Shown one piece after another: positions 44,126 to 53,728 of a DNA stretch of 64,000 nt. The notes beneath the pieces are model-generated. The model saw only the letters and a program-made list of their open reading frames with translations. It was not told the origin of the DNA and searched no databases. The DNA is from Nostoc piscinale CENA21 (GTDB lineage: Bacteria > Cyanobacteriota > Cyanobacteriia > Cyanobacteriales > Nostocaceae), in the NCBI RefSeq assembly GCF_001298445.1, contig NZ_CP012036.1, positions 1,097,091-1,161,090 of the forward strand, given 5' to 3'. A program made the position numbers and the translations under genes. Within the stretch, counting starts at the first letter, position 1. Every line of letters begins with the position of its first letter.

Positions 44126-44530
44126 TTAGCTACCTGTCAATGAATAGGGGAGATGAAGATAAATATTAAAATCAACTCCTTGGGCGCTGGCTGCACGCAC
44201 AGCTTTAGCATCAGCTGTCATCGTTACAATACCCATTTGGTCGCCTGTCCCTAGAATGATTATATCGTTGGGGTCTAAGCTTCGGGTTGGTTTTAATTTT
44301 TGTGCTGCTGAAGAAGGATTATCTGGAACAACAATAACTCTTTGCAAAAAACGATTTACTCTTGTCTGTTCCAGACTACCTGCTGAGTATTGGACAATAT
44401 TGATGAATTCATCAAATGCAGTTCGTGTCATTATCATCTGTTGATTATTGACGAACCTCCGCAGTTCGTAGCGAACAGGAGAACCTTCAGCAATAAACGC
44501 AACTGCGGTATTAGTATCTAAATTAATCAC
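44126..44530 (-). CDS. PIN-like domain protein (possible toxin)
   Basis: 134 residues. Pattern of a PIN-type nuclease: N-terminal INLDTNTAVAFIAEGSPVRYELRRF with Asp near residue 4, MTRTAFDEFINI with an acidic residue, and C-terminal LDPNDIIILGTGDQMGIVTMTADAKAVRAA with two Asp. It is not the VapC subfamily proper. With the following 96-residue gene it resembles a two-gene toxin/antitoxin or toxin/immunity unit. Confidence 0.6.
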   Translation of the reverse strand: MINLDTNTAVAFIAEGSPVRYELRRFVNNQQMIMTRTAFDEFINIVQYSAGSLEQTRVNRFLQRVIVVPDNPSSAAQKLKPTRSLDPNDIIILGTGDQMGIVTMTADAKAVRAASAQGVDFNIYLHLPYSLTGS

Positions 44531-45110
44531 GTTTTGTGCAAATTAAAAAGCGCAGTGCTAAGTATATCGCGGTATATCGCGCTTCTAAAACTGCTTCCTA
44601 TGATGTACTAAAAAGCCTAAAGCATTAGCCAAATATACCATCATGTTTATTTAGTAAGTGATGACCGGATTGATTTTCTCCAAGCTTGATATCACTACTA
44701 AGTATTAAAAGAATTTGTAAAACCATTTTGTCAGTTGTGGAAGCCTATCCATAGCTCTCAATTTGTAGTTATTTTTATTACATTTTCCTAACAAGCAATA
44801 TTAAATGGCAAGGTATTGCTCTCCTCCACACCTTGACATAGCAAGGATTTTACGATAAGCACGAAAGCTATTACAAACCATTTAAGGATGAATACTGATA
44901 AATAAAATTTAATGCTCATCAATTATTACAATACAAGCTTATTAGTAGAGCGATCCCGCAAAGGAAAATAGCTTACCTACTGATTAACCGTTGTATTTCC
45001 AGCAACGAGGTATAAAAAATTATCAAAAAAACTTGGTAGTTGCCGATCAAAAAAATTGGGGTAGGCATGATAAGGTTTAAATCCTATTGTTTCTTTTCGC
45101 GCTTCTCATC
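44531..45110. other. Intergenic region with no gene
   Basis: 580 bp of AT-rich sequence upstream of the CyRepA1 gene. A short direct repeat ATATCGCG is at 44563-44580. No iterons or tRNA are recognised. It is long enough to hold an origin-like region, but I see no supporting repeats. Confidence 0.4.
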
Positions 45111-48100
45111 ATGTATCTACACTATCTAGAAACCAAACACCTTGAAGAATTAGTCAAGGGCAGTAGTATAGATTTACACCTAGCGCAATTAAATTTTAAG
45201 TCTCTCCAAGGTGCGATCGCCTACGAATATCTGTTAATTTCAGAATTACTACCCCGCACTAACACTGGCATGGTAAAAAGCGGCTGGTTGCAGCGTTACA
45301 GTCATATAACTGCTGGCGGTTGGTGGTGTGGGGGACTAGATCCGCTAAATAATTGGCAAGCAATGGAATGGGGATGCTTTAAGCCAAATCAACCCCGGAT
45401 CAAGGATAATGGCAAACCCATCAAATACGAACATCCTCCCAGCACACCCACCAGGGTATTTTGTTTGCGGGTGACGCTGGAAATCTGGCAAGAAACTGCA
45501 CAGCGTTACAATCTCACCTTACCTGCAAATATCAGCGTTGATGCTAACGGCGAAGCGGTGGGTTTTTGGGAATGGGTGATGGAACAGAACATACCCGTGA
45601 TTATTTGCGAAGGTGCAAAAAAGGCGGCTGCATTGTTATCACAGGGGTATGCGGCGATCGCAGTTCCGGGAATCACTAGCGGTTATCGAGTCGTCAAAGA
45701 TGGATTTGGTAAAGTCACCCGTCGTCAACTAATTCCTGACTTAGCGTTGTTTGCGACTGCAAAACGCCACATATATATATGTTTTGATTTTGAAACTCAA
45801 CCTAAGACTATAGCAGCAGTGAATAATGCGATCGCTCAACTTGGCTGCTTATTCCAAGAAAAAAAATTGCTTAGTCAAAGTAATCGAACTTCCAGGGCCA
45901 GAAAAAGGCGTTGATGAATTAATCGTTGCCAAAAATAGTCACGCCTTCGACAAAGTTTATCGCCAAAGTGTTGATTTAGAAATCTACCTCGCACACACCA
46001 AACCCCATACAGAATTAACCATTCCGGCTGCACTCACCATCAACCGTCCCTATTTAGGTGAAATAGCTTTTCCCAACTCAGGGTTAGTCGGCGTTAAATC
46101 AGCAAAAGGCACAGGTAAAACCACAGCATTACAAAATATTGTTCAACAAGCCAAAACCAAAAATCAACCCATCTTATTAATTACCCACAGAATCCAACTG
46201 GGAAAATTTTTATGTGACAAAATTGGAATTCAGTGGGGTTTAAACACTAATAATAGTTTATTTTCTTACCTTGACAGTCAAACGACCGAATCTCTTGGTT
46301 TATGTATTGACTCTATTTGGAAAATCAATGTAGATAAATGGCAAGGCGGAATAGTTATTTTAGATGAAGTTGAGCAATTATTATGGCATTTATTAAATAG
46401 TGATACTTGTAAAAACAAACGTGTCAAAATCTTAAAAAATTTCCAAAAACTAATCGCTACAGTTTTGCAAACTGGCGGTTTAGTCATTGCCCAAGATGCT
46501 GATTTGTCAGATGTATCTTTAGAATATTTGCAAGGTTTATCGGGAATAAAAATTATACCTTGGTTACTTGTCAACCAATGGCAACCTGTACGCGGTTGGG
46601 ATATAACTTTTTATGATTCACCCAACCCGACACCTTTAATTCATCAACTAGAATTAGATTTACTCGCAGGTCGTAAATGTTATGTCACTACTGATAGTAG
46701 GTCGGGACGCTATAGCTGTGAGACTATTGAAAATTATCTCAAAGAACGTTTAGAAAAATTACGTTATCAATTTCCAAAAAGTTTAGTAATTAGTAGCAGA
46801 ACTACAAATACACCTGACCATCCAGCCGTTGAATTTGTCGGCAATATTAACCAAAAAATTGGTGAATACGACACAATTTTTGTTACTCCCAGTCTAGGAA
46901 CTGGTATTAGTATTGATGTTCAACATTTTGATAGAGTTTACGGCATATTTCAAGGCGTAATTCCTGATACTGAAGCCAGACAAGCCTTAGCCAGAGTCAG
47001 AGATAATGTGCCTCGGATTGTTTGGTGTGCTAAACGAGGAATTGGTTTAATAGGTAGTGGTAGCACCAACTATCGTTTATTATCGGATTGGTATCAAGCC
47101 AATCAAAAAGAAAATTTAGCTTTACTTAGTCCACTGCATAAAATAGATGTGGATTTGCCTTTAGTATATGACCCAATTCATTTACGGACTTGGGCGAAAT
47201 TATCTGCTAGAGTCAATGCTTCTATTCGCCTTTATCGTCAGTCTATGCAAGATGGATTTACCACTGACGGACATCAAATTTGGTTGCGGAGTAATGCAGT
47301 TCACAATAATATTATTCGGGATTTGCGTTTAGCTTTTTTGGCAACTGACGCTAATGATTTAGCAACACGCAAGCGATTAATTTTAGAAATTGTCAAAGTC
47401 CAAAGAGATTGGACAGATAAGCGGCAAAAAGCTAAAGATATTAAACGGCAAATGAAAGAAATCAAGCTAAAAAATCAATTAGCTACTGCCAAGATTATTG
47501 CAGATTCTCCAGATATAAATTATGTAGAATATCAACAGTTATCATCTAAAAACTCTCTCACAGATTTAGAGTGTCATCAAATACATAAATATACGCTCAA
47601 ACAAAAGTATGGCGTAGAAGTTACACCAGAACTCAAATTAAAAGATGACCAAGGTTATTACTCACAATTATTAATTCACTATTATTTAACCCATGAAAGT
47701 GATTATTTTCATGTTAGAGACCAGCATGAATGGCAACAGCAATTACTGTTAGGCGAGGGTAAAGTTTTCTTACCAGATATCAAGACTTATACTGTCAAAG
47801 TTGAAGCAATGAAGGCTTTAGGAATGCTAGAGTTTCTCGACTCAGAACGAATTTTTATTGAAAATGACCCTGATTTACTTTGGTTACAAGATGTGGTTTA
47901 TCAGCACAGTCAACATATCAAACGAGTTTTAGGAATTAACTTAGCTAGGGAGGAAGAAGTAACTTCGCCAATTAAAATTCTTAGCAAGTTACTCAAGTTA
48001 TTGGGATTAAAATTAAAAGTTAGTAATCAAGGTTATCAAATAGACTCAGAAACTTTATACGATAGTAGAGATAAAATATTTGCCGCTTGGTATCAACGTG

Positions 48101-48216
48101 ATGAGTTGATGTTAGCTAATTTTAAAGGTGTACAATTAGAGATGAAGGATTTTTCTAATTGGAAATTTGAGCCTGTTAAGCAGCAATCTGTATTAGCTAG
48201 TTTATCAACAAGATGA
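45111..48216 (+). CDS. CyRepA1-family plasmid-type replication protein (DUF3854 plus helicase), frameshifted
   Basis: Composite of 1034 residues from ATG 45111 after removing one A from an A8 run (45859-45866), which joins LGCLFQEK to NCLVKVIELPGPEKG. The N-terminal half has the DUF3854/Toprim-like region (PVIICEGAKKAAALLSQGYAAIAVPG; HIYICFDFE). The C-terminal half is a P-loop helicase-like domain with Walker A KGTGKT (about 332-337) and Walker B VILDEVE (about 415-421), then SRTT and a helical tail. Such proteins are replication initiators of cyanobacterial plasmids. Here one sits among chromosomal genes, suggesting an integrated plasmid or element remnant. It overlaps the convergent KAS gene by 12 bp. 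Confidence 0.8.
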
Positions 48217-49350
48217 ATTACTCAATGCTATGACTGCATTTTGCCCACCAAAGCCAAAGCTAAAACATAAGATATTTTGAATTGAGCTTTGTTGGGCAGT
48301 CATGACAAAATTTAAATCAAATTCTGGTTGTTGTAAGCCGACACAAGGGGGTAAAATTTGCTGTTGCAAAGCTTTGCAAGAAAAAGCAATTCCTAAAGCA
48401 CCAGAAGCGCCTAAAGTGTGTCCTGTCGCGCCTTTGGTGGAACTGATGGCTACTGTTTTGGGAAATAACTGTTGGATGATTTTACTTTCAATTTTGTCGT
48501 TTAATTGTGTAGCTGTACCGTGGGCGTGAATGTAATTGATATCATTTGGTGTGAGATGACTGCGTTCTAGACATTGTTTAATTGCAGCGATCGCGCTTTT
48601 GCCATAAGGCTCAGGTTGATTGGTATGATAAGCATCTGCGGTTAAACCAAAACCCAAAATTTCACCATAAACTTTCGCTTGGCGTTGCTTGGCTAACTCT
48701 GCTGATTCTAAAACTAACACCGCCCCACCTTCACCCAAAACTAAACCTTCTCGCTGTACATCAAAAGGATAAGCACCAGTTTTGGCTAAAGCATTCATCT
48801 GCTGAAACCCGCAAATAGTTAACGGTGTAATTGGTGCTTCCACTGCGCCAGCAATTACCCTTTGACATCGCCCAGTTTGGATTAATAAAGCAGCTTGGGA
48901 AATCGCCCAAATCCCTGTAGCACAAGCCGCCATCGGTGCAGAAACTATTTCAACTGCGCCAATTTGTCTAGCAGCTGCGATCGCATTTGTATGGGGTAAG
49001 ATATCTAACCAATCTTCTAATGCGTAATTGCTATCTTTCCCATTCATCCCCCTAGCCAAAGATTCCCACGCACCTTGATAACTGCGACTCGAACCAATAA
49101 CTACAGCACAGTCAGGTAATGGGGGATGTAAACCAGCATCTTGTAACGCAGAAGCAACAACCATCTGAGTCAGCATTTGTAACTCAGATGGTTGTTTCCC
49201 AATCAAGCCGAGAGGAACTGATTCAAGTTCTGCAAATGGTTGCTGATATTGAATTCCTGACTTACCTGCTAACAAATTTTGCCAGCTATCTTCTAAGCTT
49301 GTGCCTAAAGCAGAGACTAAACCAATACCAGTGACAACAACCTTAACCAA
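48205..49350 (-). CDS. Beta-ketoacyl-ACP synthase, KAS II-like
   Basis: Thiolase-fold condensing enzyme, 381 residues. The catalytic triad is Cys143 (PMAACATGIWAI), His277 (HAHGTATQLND) and His311 (STKGATGHTLGA, with Lys306). At 381 residues it is somewhat shorter than FabF and more divergent (VVTGIGLVSALGTSLEDSW start). No ACP or other fatty-acid genes are adjacent, so it may be a secondary KAS for a specialised lipid rather than the housekeeping fabF. Confidence 0.88.
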   Translation of the reverse strand: MVKVVVTGIGLVSALGTSLEDSWQNLLAGKSGIQYQQPFAELESVPLGLIGKQPSELQMLTQMVVASALQDAGLHPPLPDCAVVIGSSRSYQGAWESLARGMNGKDSNYALEDWLDILPHTNAIAAARQIGAVEIVSAPMAACATGIWAISQAALLIQTGRCQRVIAGAVEAPITPLTICGFQQMNALAKTGAYPFDVQREGLVLGEGGAVLVLESAELAKQRQAKVYGEILGFGLTADAYHTNQPEPYGKSAIAAIKQCLERSHLTPNDINYIHAHGTATQLNDKIESKIIQQLFPKTVAISSTKGATGHTLGASGALGIAFSCKALQQQILPPCVGLQQPEFDLNFVMTAQQSSIQNILCFSFGFGGQNAVIALSNSSC

Positions 49351-49610
49351 TTTGATGAGTCAGAAACGGGATGAGGAAAGTATAAAGTGTGTAGTCTGAA
49401 GTCTGAAGTGTGACGTAATACATTTTTGAACAAGATAACCCAGAGGTTAGGACTTAGGCATAAAAACGAAAAATCTAGGGTTTGGGGGAGGGTAAAAGGG
49501 TATAGGGGTGTATGGGTGTAGATATTCCCCCTTACAAACATACACCCTCACACCCTTTCACCCCTACACCTAATCTCCACAGACAATCTTTGTGCGTAAG
49601 CCTGATACTT
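49351..49610. repeat. Intergenic heptamer and GGGTGTA-type repeats
   Basis: AGTCTGA/AGTCTGA heptamers at 49393-49413, then GGGTATAGGGGTGTATGGGTGTAG (about 49498-49521) and its approximate complement around 49540-49570, able to fold into a long hairpin between two minus-strand genes. Confidence 0.6.
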
Positions 49611-50930
49611 CTATCGCGTAATATCTGGATCTAAAACGATACGCGAACCAGTCTCATCAACGTGATAAGTCCAAGACTGACGACGCACTCGTACAATTAC
49701 TTCCCAACCTTCGATGGGGTCAAATTGTTGGGTACAAACTTCGCCAAAGTTGAACACACAACGATTACTAAAGGTCTTGCGCGTAGCTTGAGTAATTCTG
49801 ACATCATTCACATCTTCGCCAGAACGCCGCGCCGCATCTCTTAATATTCTATCTGCGATCGCTCTTGGTAATTGATAGCTGTTATCGTTGTTATCGGAAC
49901 CGGAATTAGTAATATCTGGGTCTAAAACGATTTGAGAACCAGATTCATTACTGTGATAAGTCCAAGACTGACGACGCACTTGCACAATTACTTCCCAACC
50001 TTCAATGGGGTTATATTCTTCGGTGCAGACTTCGCCAAAGTTAAACACACAGCGATTACTAAAGGTTTTGCGAGTGGCTTGGGTAATTCTTAAATCATTC
50101 ACATCTTCACCAGAACGCCGCGCTGCATCTCGTAAAATATTGTTAGCGATCGCTCTGGGTAATTGATAACTGTTATCTGAATTTGAGTCGTCAATTTGCG
50201 GATCTAAAACAATCCGTGAACCAGATTCATCAACATGATAAGTCCAAGACTGTCCTTGAACTCTAACAATTACTTCCCAACCTTCAATGGGGTTATATTC
50301 TCTAGTACAAACTTCGCCAAAATTGAACTCACAAGAATTACCAAAGGTTTTACGAGTAGCTTGAGTAATTCGTAAATTGTTAATGCTGACACCAGAACGA
50401 CGGGAAGCATCTTGTAAAATATTGTTGGTGATCGCCCTGGGTAATTGATAGCTGTTATCTGAATTTGAATCAGTACTATTGGGATCTAAAACGATTTGAG
50501 AACCAGACTCATTGCTGTGGTAAGTCCAAGACTGTCCATCAACGCTGACAATTACTTCCCACCCTTGAATCGGGTTATATTCCCTAGTGCAAACTTCCCC
50601 AAAATTAAATATGCAGGGATTCCCAAAAGTTTTGCGCGTAGCTTGAGTAATTCTCACCTGATTGGTTGATACTCTAGCACGCCGAGCCGCATCACGAATT
50701 ATAGTGTTTGCAATTGCCCTGGGTAAGCGATTGGTACGATTACGAAAATGGTCTGGTAAGCGTTGCGAAAGTTGTACCGATTCTCCAAGTGGCGCAGCTT
50801 CCGCCAAATAATTACCCGCAAATCCTTGTCCAAAAGATAGCAAACTAGTTAAAGCCAGAGTCAAAGCAACACCTCTAGGAAACTGACTGGCGCTGTTGAT
50901 TATGGGAAATAACTTTATATTTGATTTCAT
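49611..50930 (-). CDS. Secreted protein with four tandem about 90-residue repeats
   Basis: 439 residues. A signal peptide-like N-terminus (VALTLALTSLLSFGQGFAG) is followed by four copies of a domain beginning LPRAIANNILRDAARRSG, then LRITQATRKTF, C-x-FNFGEVC, GWEVIV and QSWTYH.DESGS.IVLDP. Each copy has two Cys seven residues apart, which could form a disulfide in the periplasm. Linkers are Asn/Ser/Asp-rich. Single-copy versions of this domain exist in cyanobacteria as I recall, but I know no named family or function. Confidence 0.8.
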   Translation of the reverse strand: MKSNIKLFPIINSASQFPRGVALTLALTSLLSFGQGFAGNYLAEAAPLGESVQLSQRLPDHFRNRTNRLPRAIANTIIRDAARRARVSTNQVRITQATRKTFGNPCIFNFGEVCTREYNPIQGWEVIVSVDGQSWTYHSNESGSQIVLDPNSTDSNSDNSYQLPRAITNNILQDASRRSGVSINNLRITQATRKTFGNSCEFNFGEVCTREYNPIEGWEVIVRVQGQSWTYHVDESGSRIVLDPQIDDSNSDNSYQLPRAIANNILRDAARRSGEDVNDLRITQATRKTFSNRCVFNFGEVCTEEYNPIEGWEVIVQVRRQSWTYHSNESGSQIVLDPDITNSGSDNNDNSYQLPRAIADRILRDAARRSGEDVNDVRITQATRKTFSNRCVFNFGEVCTQQFDPIEGWEVIVRVRRQSWTYHVDETGSRIVLDPDITR

Positions 50931-51239
50931 ACCGTCATACCTGCGTAAGTAAAAATACTATTTTCAAAAGTCAAACGTCGTCGAAAGGTTGGACTTTTGC
51001 GTAGCTATTGTAGGTGGGTTGACGGATGACAAAGGTTGATTGTTGCTGATGTTGCTTGGTAATCTTCTGGTGCGCTTTATTTTCTCCACAAGGAAGTTAA
51101 ATTCTAAGTATCATTCAAGATGCAAAAAGACTTATCTCAATGTTATTGTTGACTCTGCTTGTTGTAAAAAGTACATTAACAATCTTTCCATCTTCAGCTA
51201 AGGCGGAAGGAAATTTAATAGAAGGAAGTCTTATAATTA
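50931..51239. other. Intergenic region with a short signal-peptide-like frame
   Basis: A 38-codon frame at 51140-51256 reads MLLLTLLVVKSTLTIF...AKAEGN, signal-peptide-like, overlapping the start of the next gene. It could be a small exported peptide or a truncated gene; evidence is weak. Confidence 0.35.
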
Positions 51240-52965
51240 GTGACACAAAACTCTAAAACAGGCGCAGCATTCATCGCTGGAGGAAGCCTAGCAGGTGCGG
51301 GTATTTCCGCGACAGTTGGCGGAATGGGATTAGCTGGCGGATTTGGTGCAGTTGGAATTGGAACTACACCTGTTATTGGTGCTGGTGCTGTGCTGGTGCG
51401 GCTTTTTATGGTGCTTTCAAGGCTGTAGCTGCGGGAGATGCGGCGGCTTTTGGCGCGATGGGAATTGGTGCTGTTTGTGGTGCTGGCTTTTCTAGTGTTG
51501 TTGGTGGTATGGGAATAGTTGCACCTAAAGTCGGTTTGGCGTTTGGTATTGGGACTGTACCAATGGCTGGTGTTGGCGCAGTTTTAGGAATGGCAGCTTA
51601 TGGTTTTGCTAAGTTATTAGATGAATCTGAGGTTAAGGAAACTCCTGCACAGCTTTTTGAACGGATGGAAGAAAAAGTTTTGCAGATGGATTATTATAAT
51701 GCCGCAGTCATAGAGTTAGGTTTATTTTTGTCTGGTGAGGATCTCAACCGAAAATTTGCGGCTTTAGAAGTTGAGGAGGAGTTACAGGCGCTGAAAACTG
51801 AATTTTCTACTGTCAATCATGAATCAAAAACTGTAACTTCAAATCTGGAAATACCTGAAACTTGGAAATGTATTAAAACGTTCAAGGGACATTTAGGAAG
51901 AGTAAATGCGATCGCTATCACTCCTGATGGTAATACTTTAGTTAGTGGCAGTGATGATCGACAAATCAATCTCTGGAATCTTAAAACAGGAAAATGGCTT
52001 TATACTTTCTCTGGTCAAGCAGAGGCGGTTCTATCTCTGGCTATCAGTCCTGATGGAAAACAAATTGCTAGTGGCTGTGTTGACCGCAAAATTAGTACTT
52101 GGCAACTAGATAAACAAAAAATTTTTGCGGACATTTTTTTTATTTAAACTCTCCCTACAGTCATCATGGCTTTGTTAACTCAGTTGTATATAGTTCTGAT
52201 GGCAGATTTCTTGCTAGTGGTAGTGCTGATAAAACTATCAGAATTTGGGGAGGTTATACAGGCAATTTAAAATTGACTTTAAATGGACATACCGACGCGG
52301 TTTTATATGTTGCTATTAGTTCTGATAGTAAAGTTTTAGCTAGTGGTAGTGCGGATAAAACTATTCGGATTTGGGACTGTACGACCTGGAAACAATTAGA
52401 TATTTTCACAGAACATTCGGCTGCTGTAAATACTTTATTGATCACCCCTGATGGTTATAGTTTAATTAGTGGTAGTACAGATACTACTATCAAACTCTGG
52501 AATCTTCATACAAGAAAATTAGTTCAAACTTTGACTGGACATTCAGAAGCAGTTTTATCTCTAGCTATGAGTGCTGATGGACAAATTCTAGCTAGTAGTA
52601 CTCGCAAAACTGTCAAACTCTGGCATATCCCAACGGGGAATTTATTACAAACTCTACCTGGTTTTAGTCCTGTCGCCTTTACGCCTGATAGTCAAATGTT
52701 AGTCAGTGGTGGTAACGGCGGTACTATCAAAATTTGGAGCCTGCAAGGTCTGAATGAGTTGACTGGCAATTCTTTATTGTCTCAGGAATGGTGGGAAGTT
52801 TTAGGTGTAGATGTTGATGCTCAACCTCAAGATGTCAAGTTTGCTTACCTGCAATTAGCTAGACAATATCATCCTGATGTGAACAATTCTGCAAATGCTC
52901 AAGCATCGATGCAAGTCATCAATCAAGCTTATCAAAAATTTCAAGTGCAACGGAAGTTGAGATGA
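51240..52965 (+). CDS. Gly-rich membrane segment/WD40 repeat/J-domain fusion protein, frameshifted twice
   Basis: Composite of 575 residues if one base is restored near 51390 and one in the T8 run at 52134-52141. N-terminus (about 1-125): Gly/Ala-rich hydrophobic repeats (AGGSLAGAGISATVGGMGLAG), probably membrane-inserting glycine-zipper segments. A linker (about 130-195) is helical. Then come about seven WD40 blades (GHLGRVNAIAITPDGNTLVSG; SADKTIRIWD; TDTTIKLWN). The last about 65 residues form a J-domain with HPD at 52870-52878 in LARQYHPDVNN. A WD40 propeller fused to an Hsp70-recruiting J-domain is unusual. GTG start; ATG alternatives are not obvious. Confidence 0.8.
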
Positions 52966-53068
52966 AGGTGCGATCGCACGTACACTTCAAAAATATTAAT
53001 TATTTTTTACACTACTTAAAAGTGTGATAAAAAAGTTACTGTGATCCTTAAAAAATGTTGAACATTTT

Positions 53069-53533
53069 ATGATTAACGTCAGCGAAGCTCTAGAACCTCT
53101 TGCAGCTTGGTTCCGTTCGTTGGGAATACCCCAGCCGATTGTGGAATGGGGACATCCTGTGATGATGGGAATTGTTGTGGTAGTGATGGGTAGCTATGTT
53201 GCATGGACTGGTTGGCGCGGGAGGCTGGCGCAGGATAAAGATGAGTCTTTTAACAACCGGATGAGTCATCGTCTCCTAGCACCTTGGATGTTTTTCTTTT
53301 TGGCTGCGGGTTATCCTGGTGGAGTTTTATCTTTAGTGATGCAGCGCCACCCAATTTTTGAAAGTCCTCATTTTTGGACAGGTTCGCTTGTACTAATACT
53401 TTTATTAATTAATAGTTTACTGACGTTGGGTGGTTTTGGTGGTGATAAACCGACTTTACGTACTACTCATGCCTATTTAGGTAGCGGAATTTTGGGGCTG
53501 TTGGTTATTCATGGTGTGTTGGGGTTGATTTAA
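53069..53533 (+). CDS. DUF4079 family membrane protein
   Basis: 154 residues, four transmembrane segments with several conserved His (WGHPVMM, MSHRLLAPW, TTHAYLGS, VIHGVLG), a spacing reminiscent of cytochrome b561-type haem ligation. DUF4079 proteins are common in cyanobacteria and plastids; function not established. Followed by a strong terminator. Confidence 0.85.
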   Translation: MINVSEALEPLAAWFRSLGIPQPIVEWGHPVMMGIVVVVMGSYVAWTGWRGRLAQDKDESFNNRMSHRLLAPWMFFFLAAGYPGGVLSLVMQRHPIFESPHFWTGSLVLILLLINSLLTLGGFGGDKPTLRTTHAYLGSGILGLLVIHGVLGLI

Positions 53534-53623
53534 TCGATTGAGATTGGGTGTAGGTGTTCAAAATCCTAACATTTTATACCTTAATTTTTCACATCATTGC
53601 GTCAATTCTATTAGTTTAGATAC

Positions 53624-53652
53624 ACAAAGCCCGCATTTGCGGGCTTTGTTTG
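53624..53652 (+). terminator. Terminator after DUF4079 gene
   Basis: ACAAAGCCCGC-ATTT-GCGGGCTTTGT, perfect 11-bp stem, followed by TTGT. Confidence 0.85.
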
Positions 53653-53728
53653 TATGAATCTAATAAACTATACTTCACCAAAAGCATCAATATTTGAGTG
53701 CTGCCCAGTTGAGAGTTTGAATTGTCTT

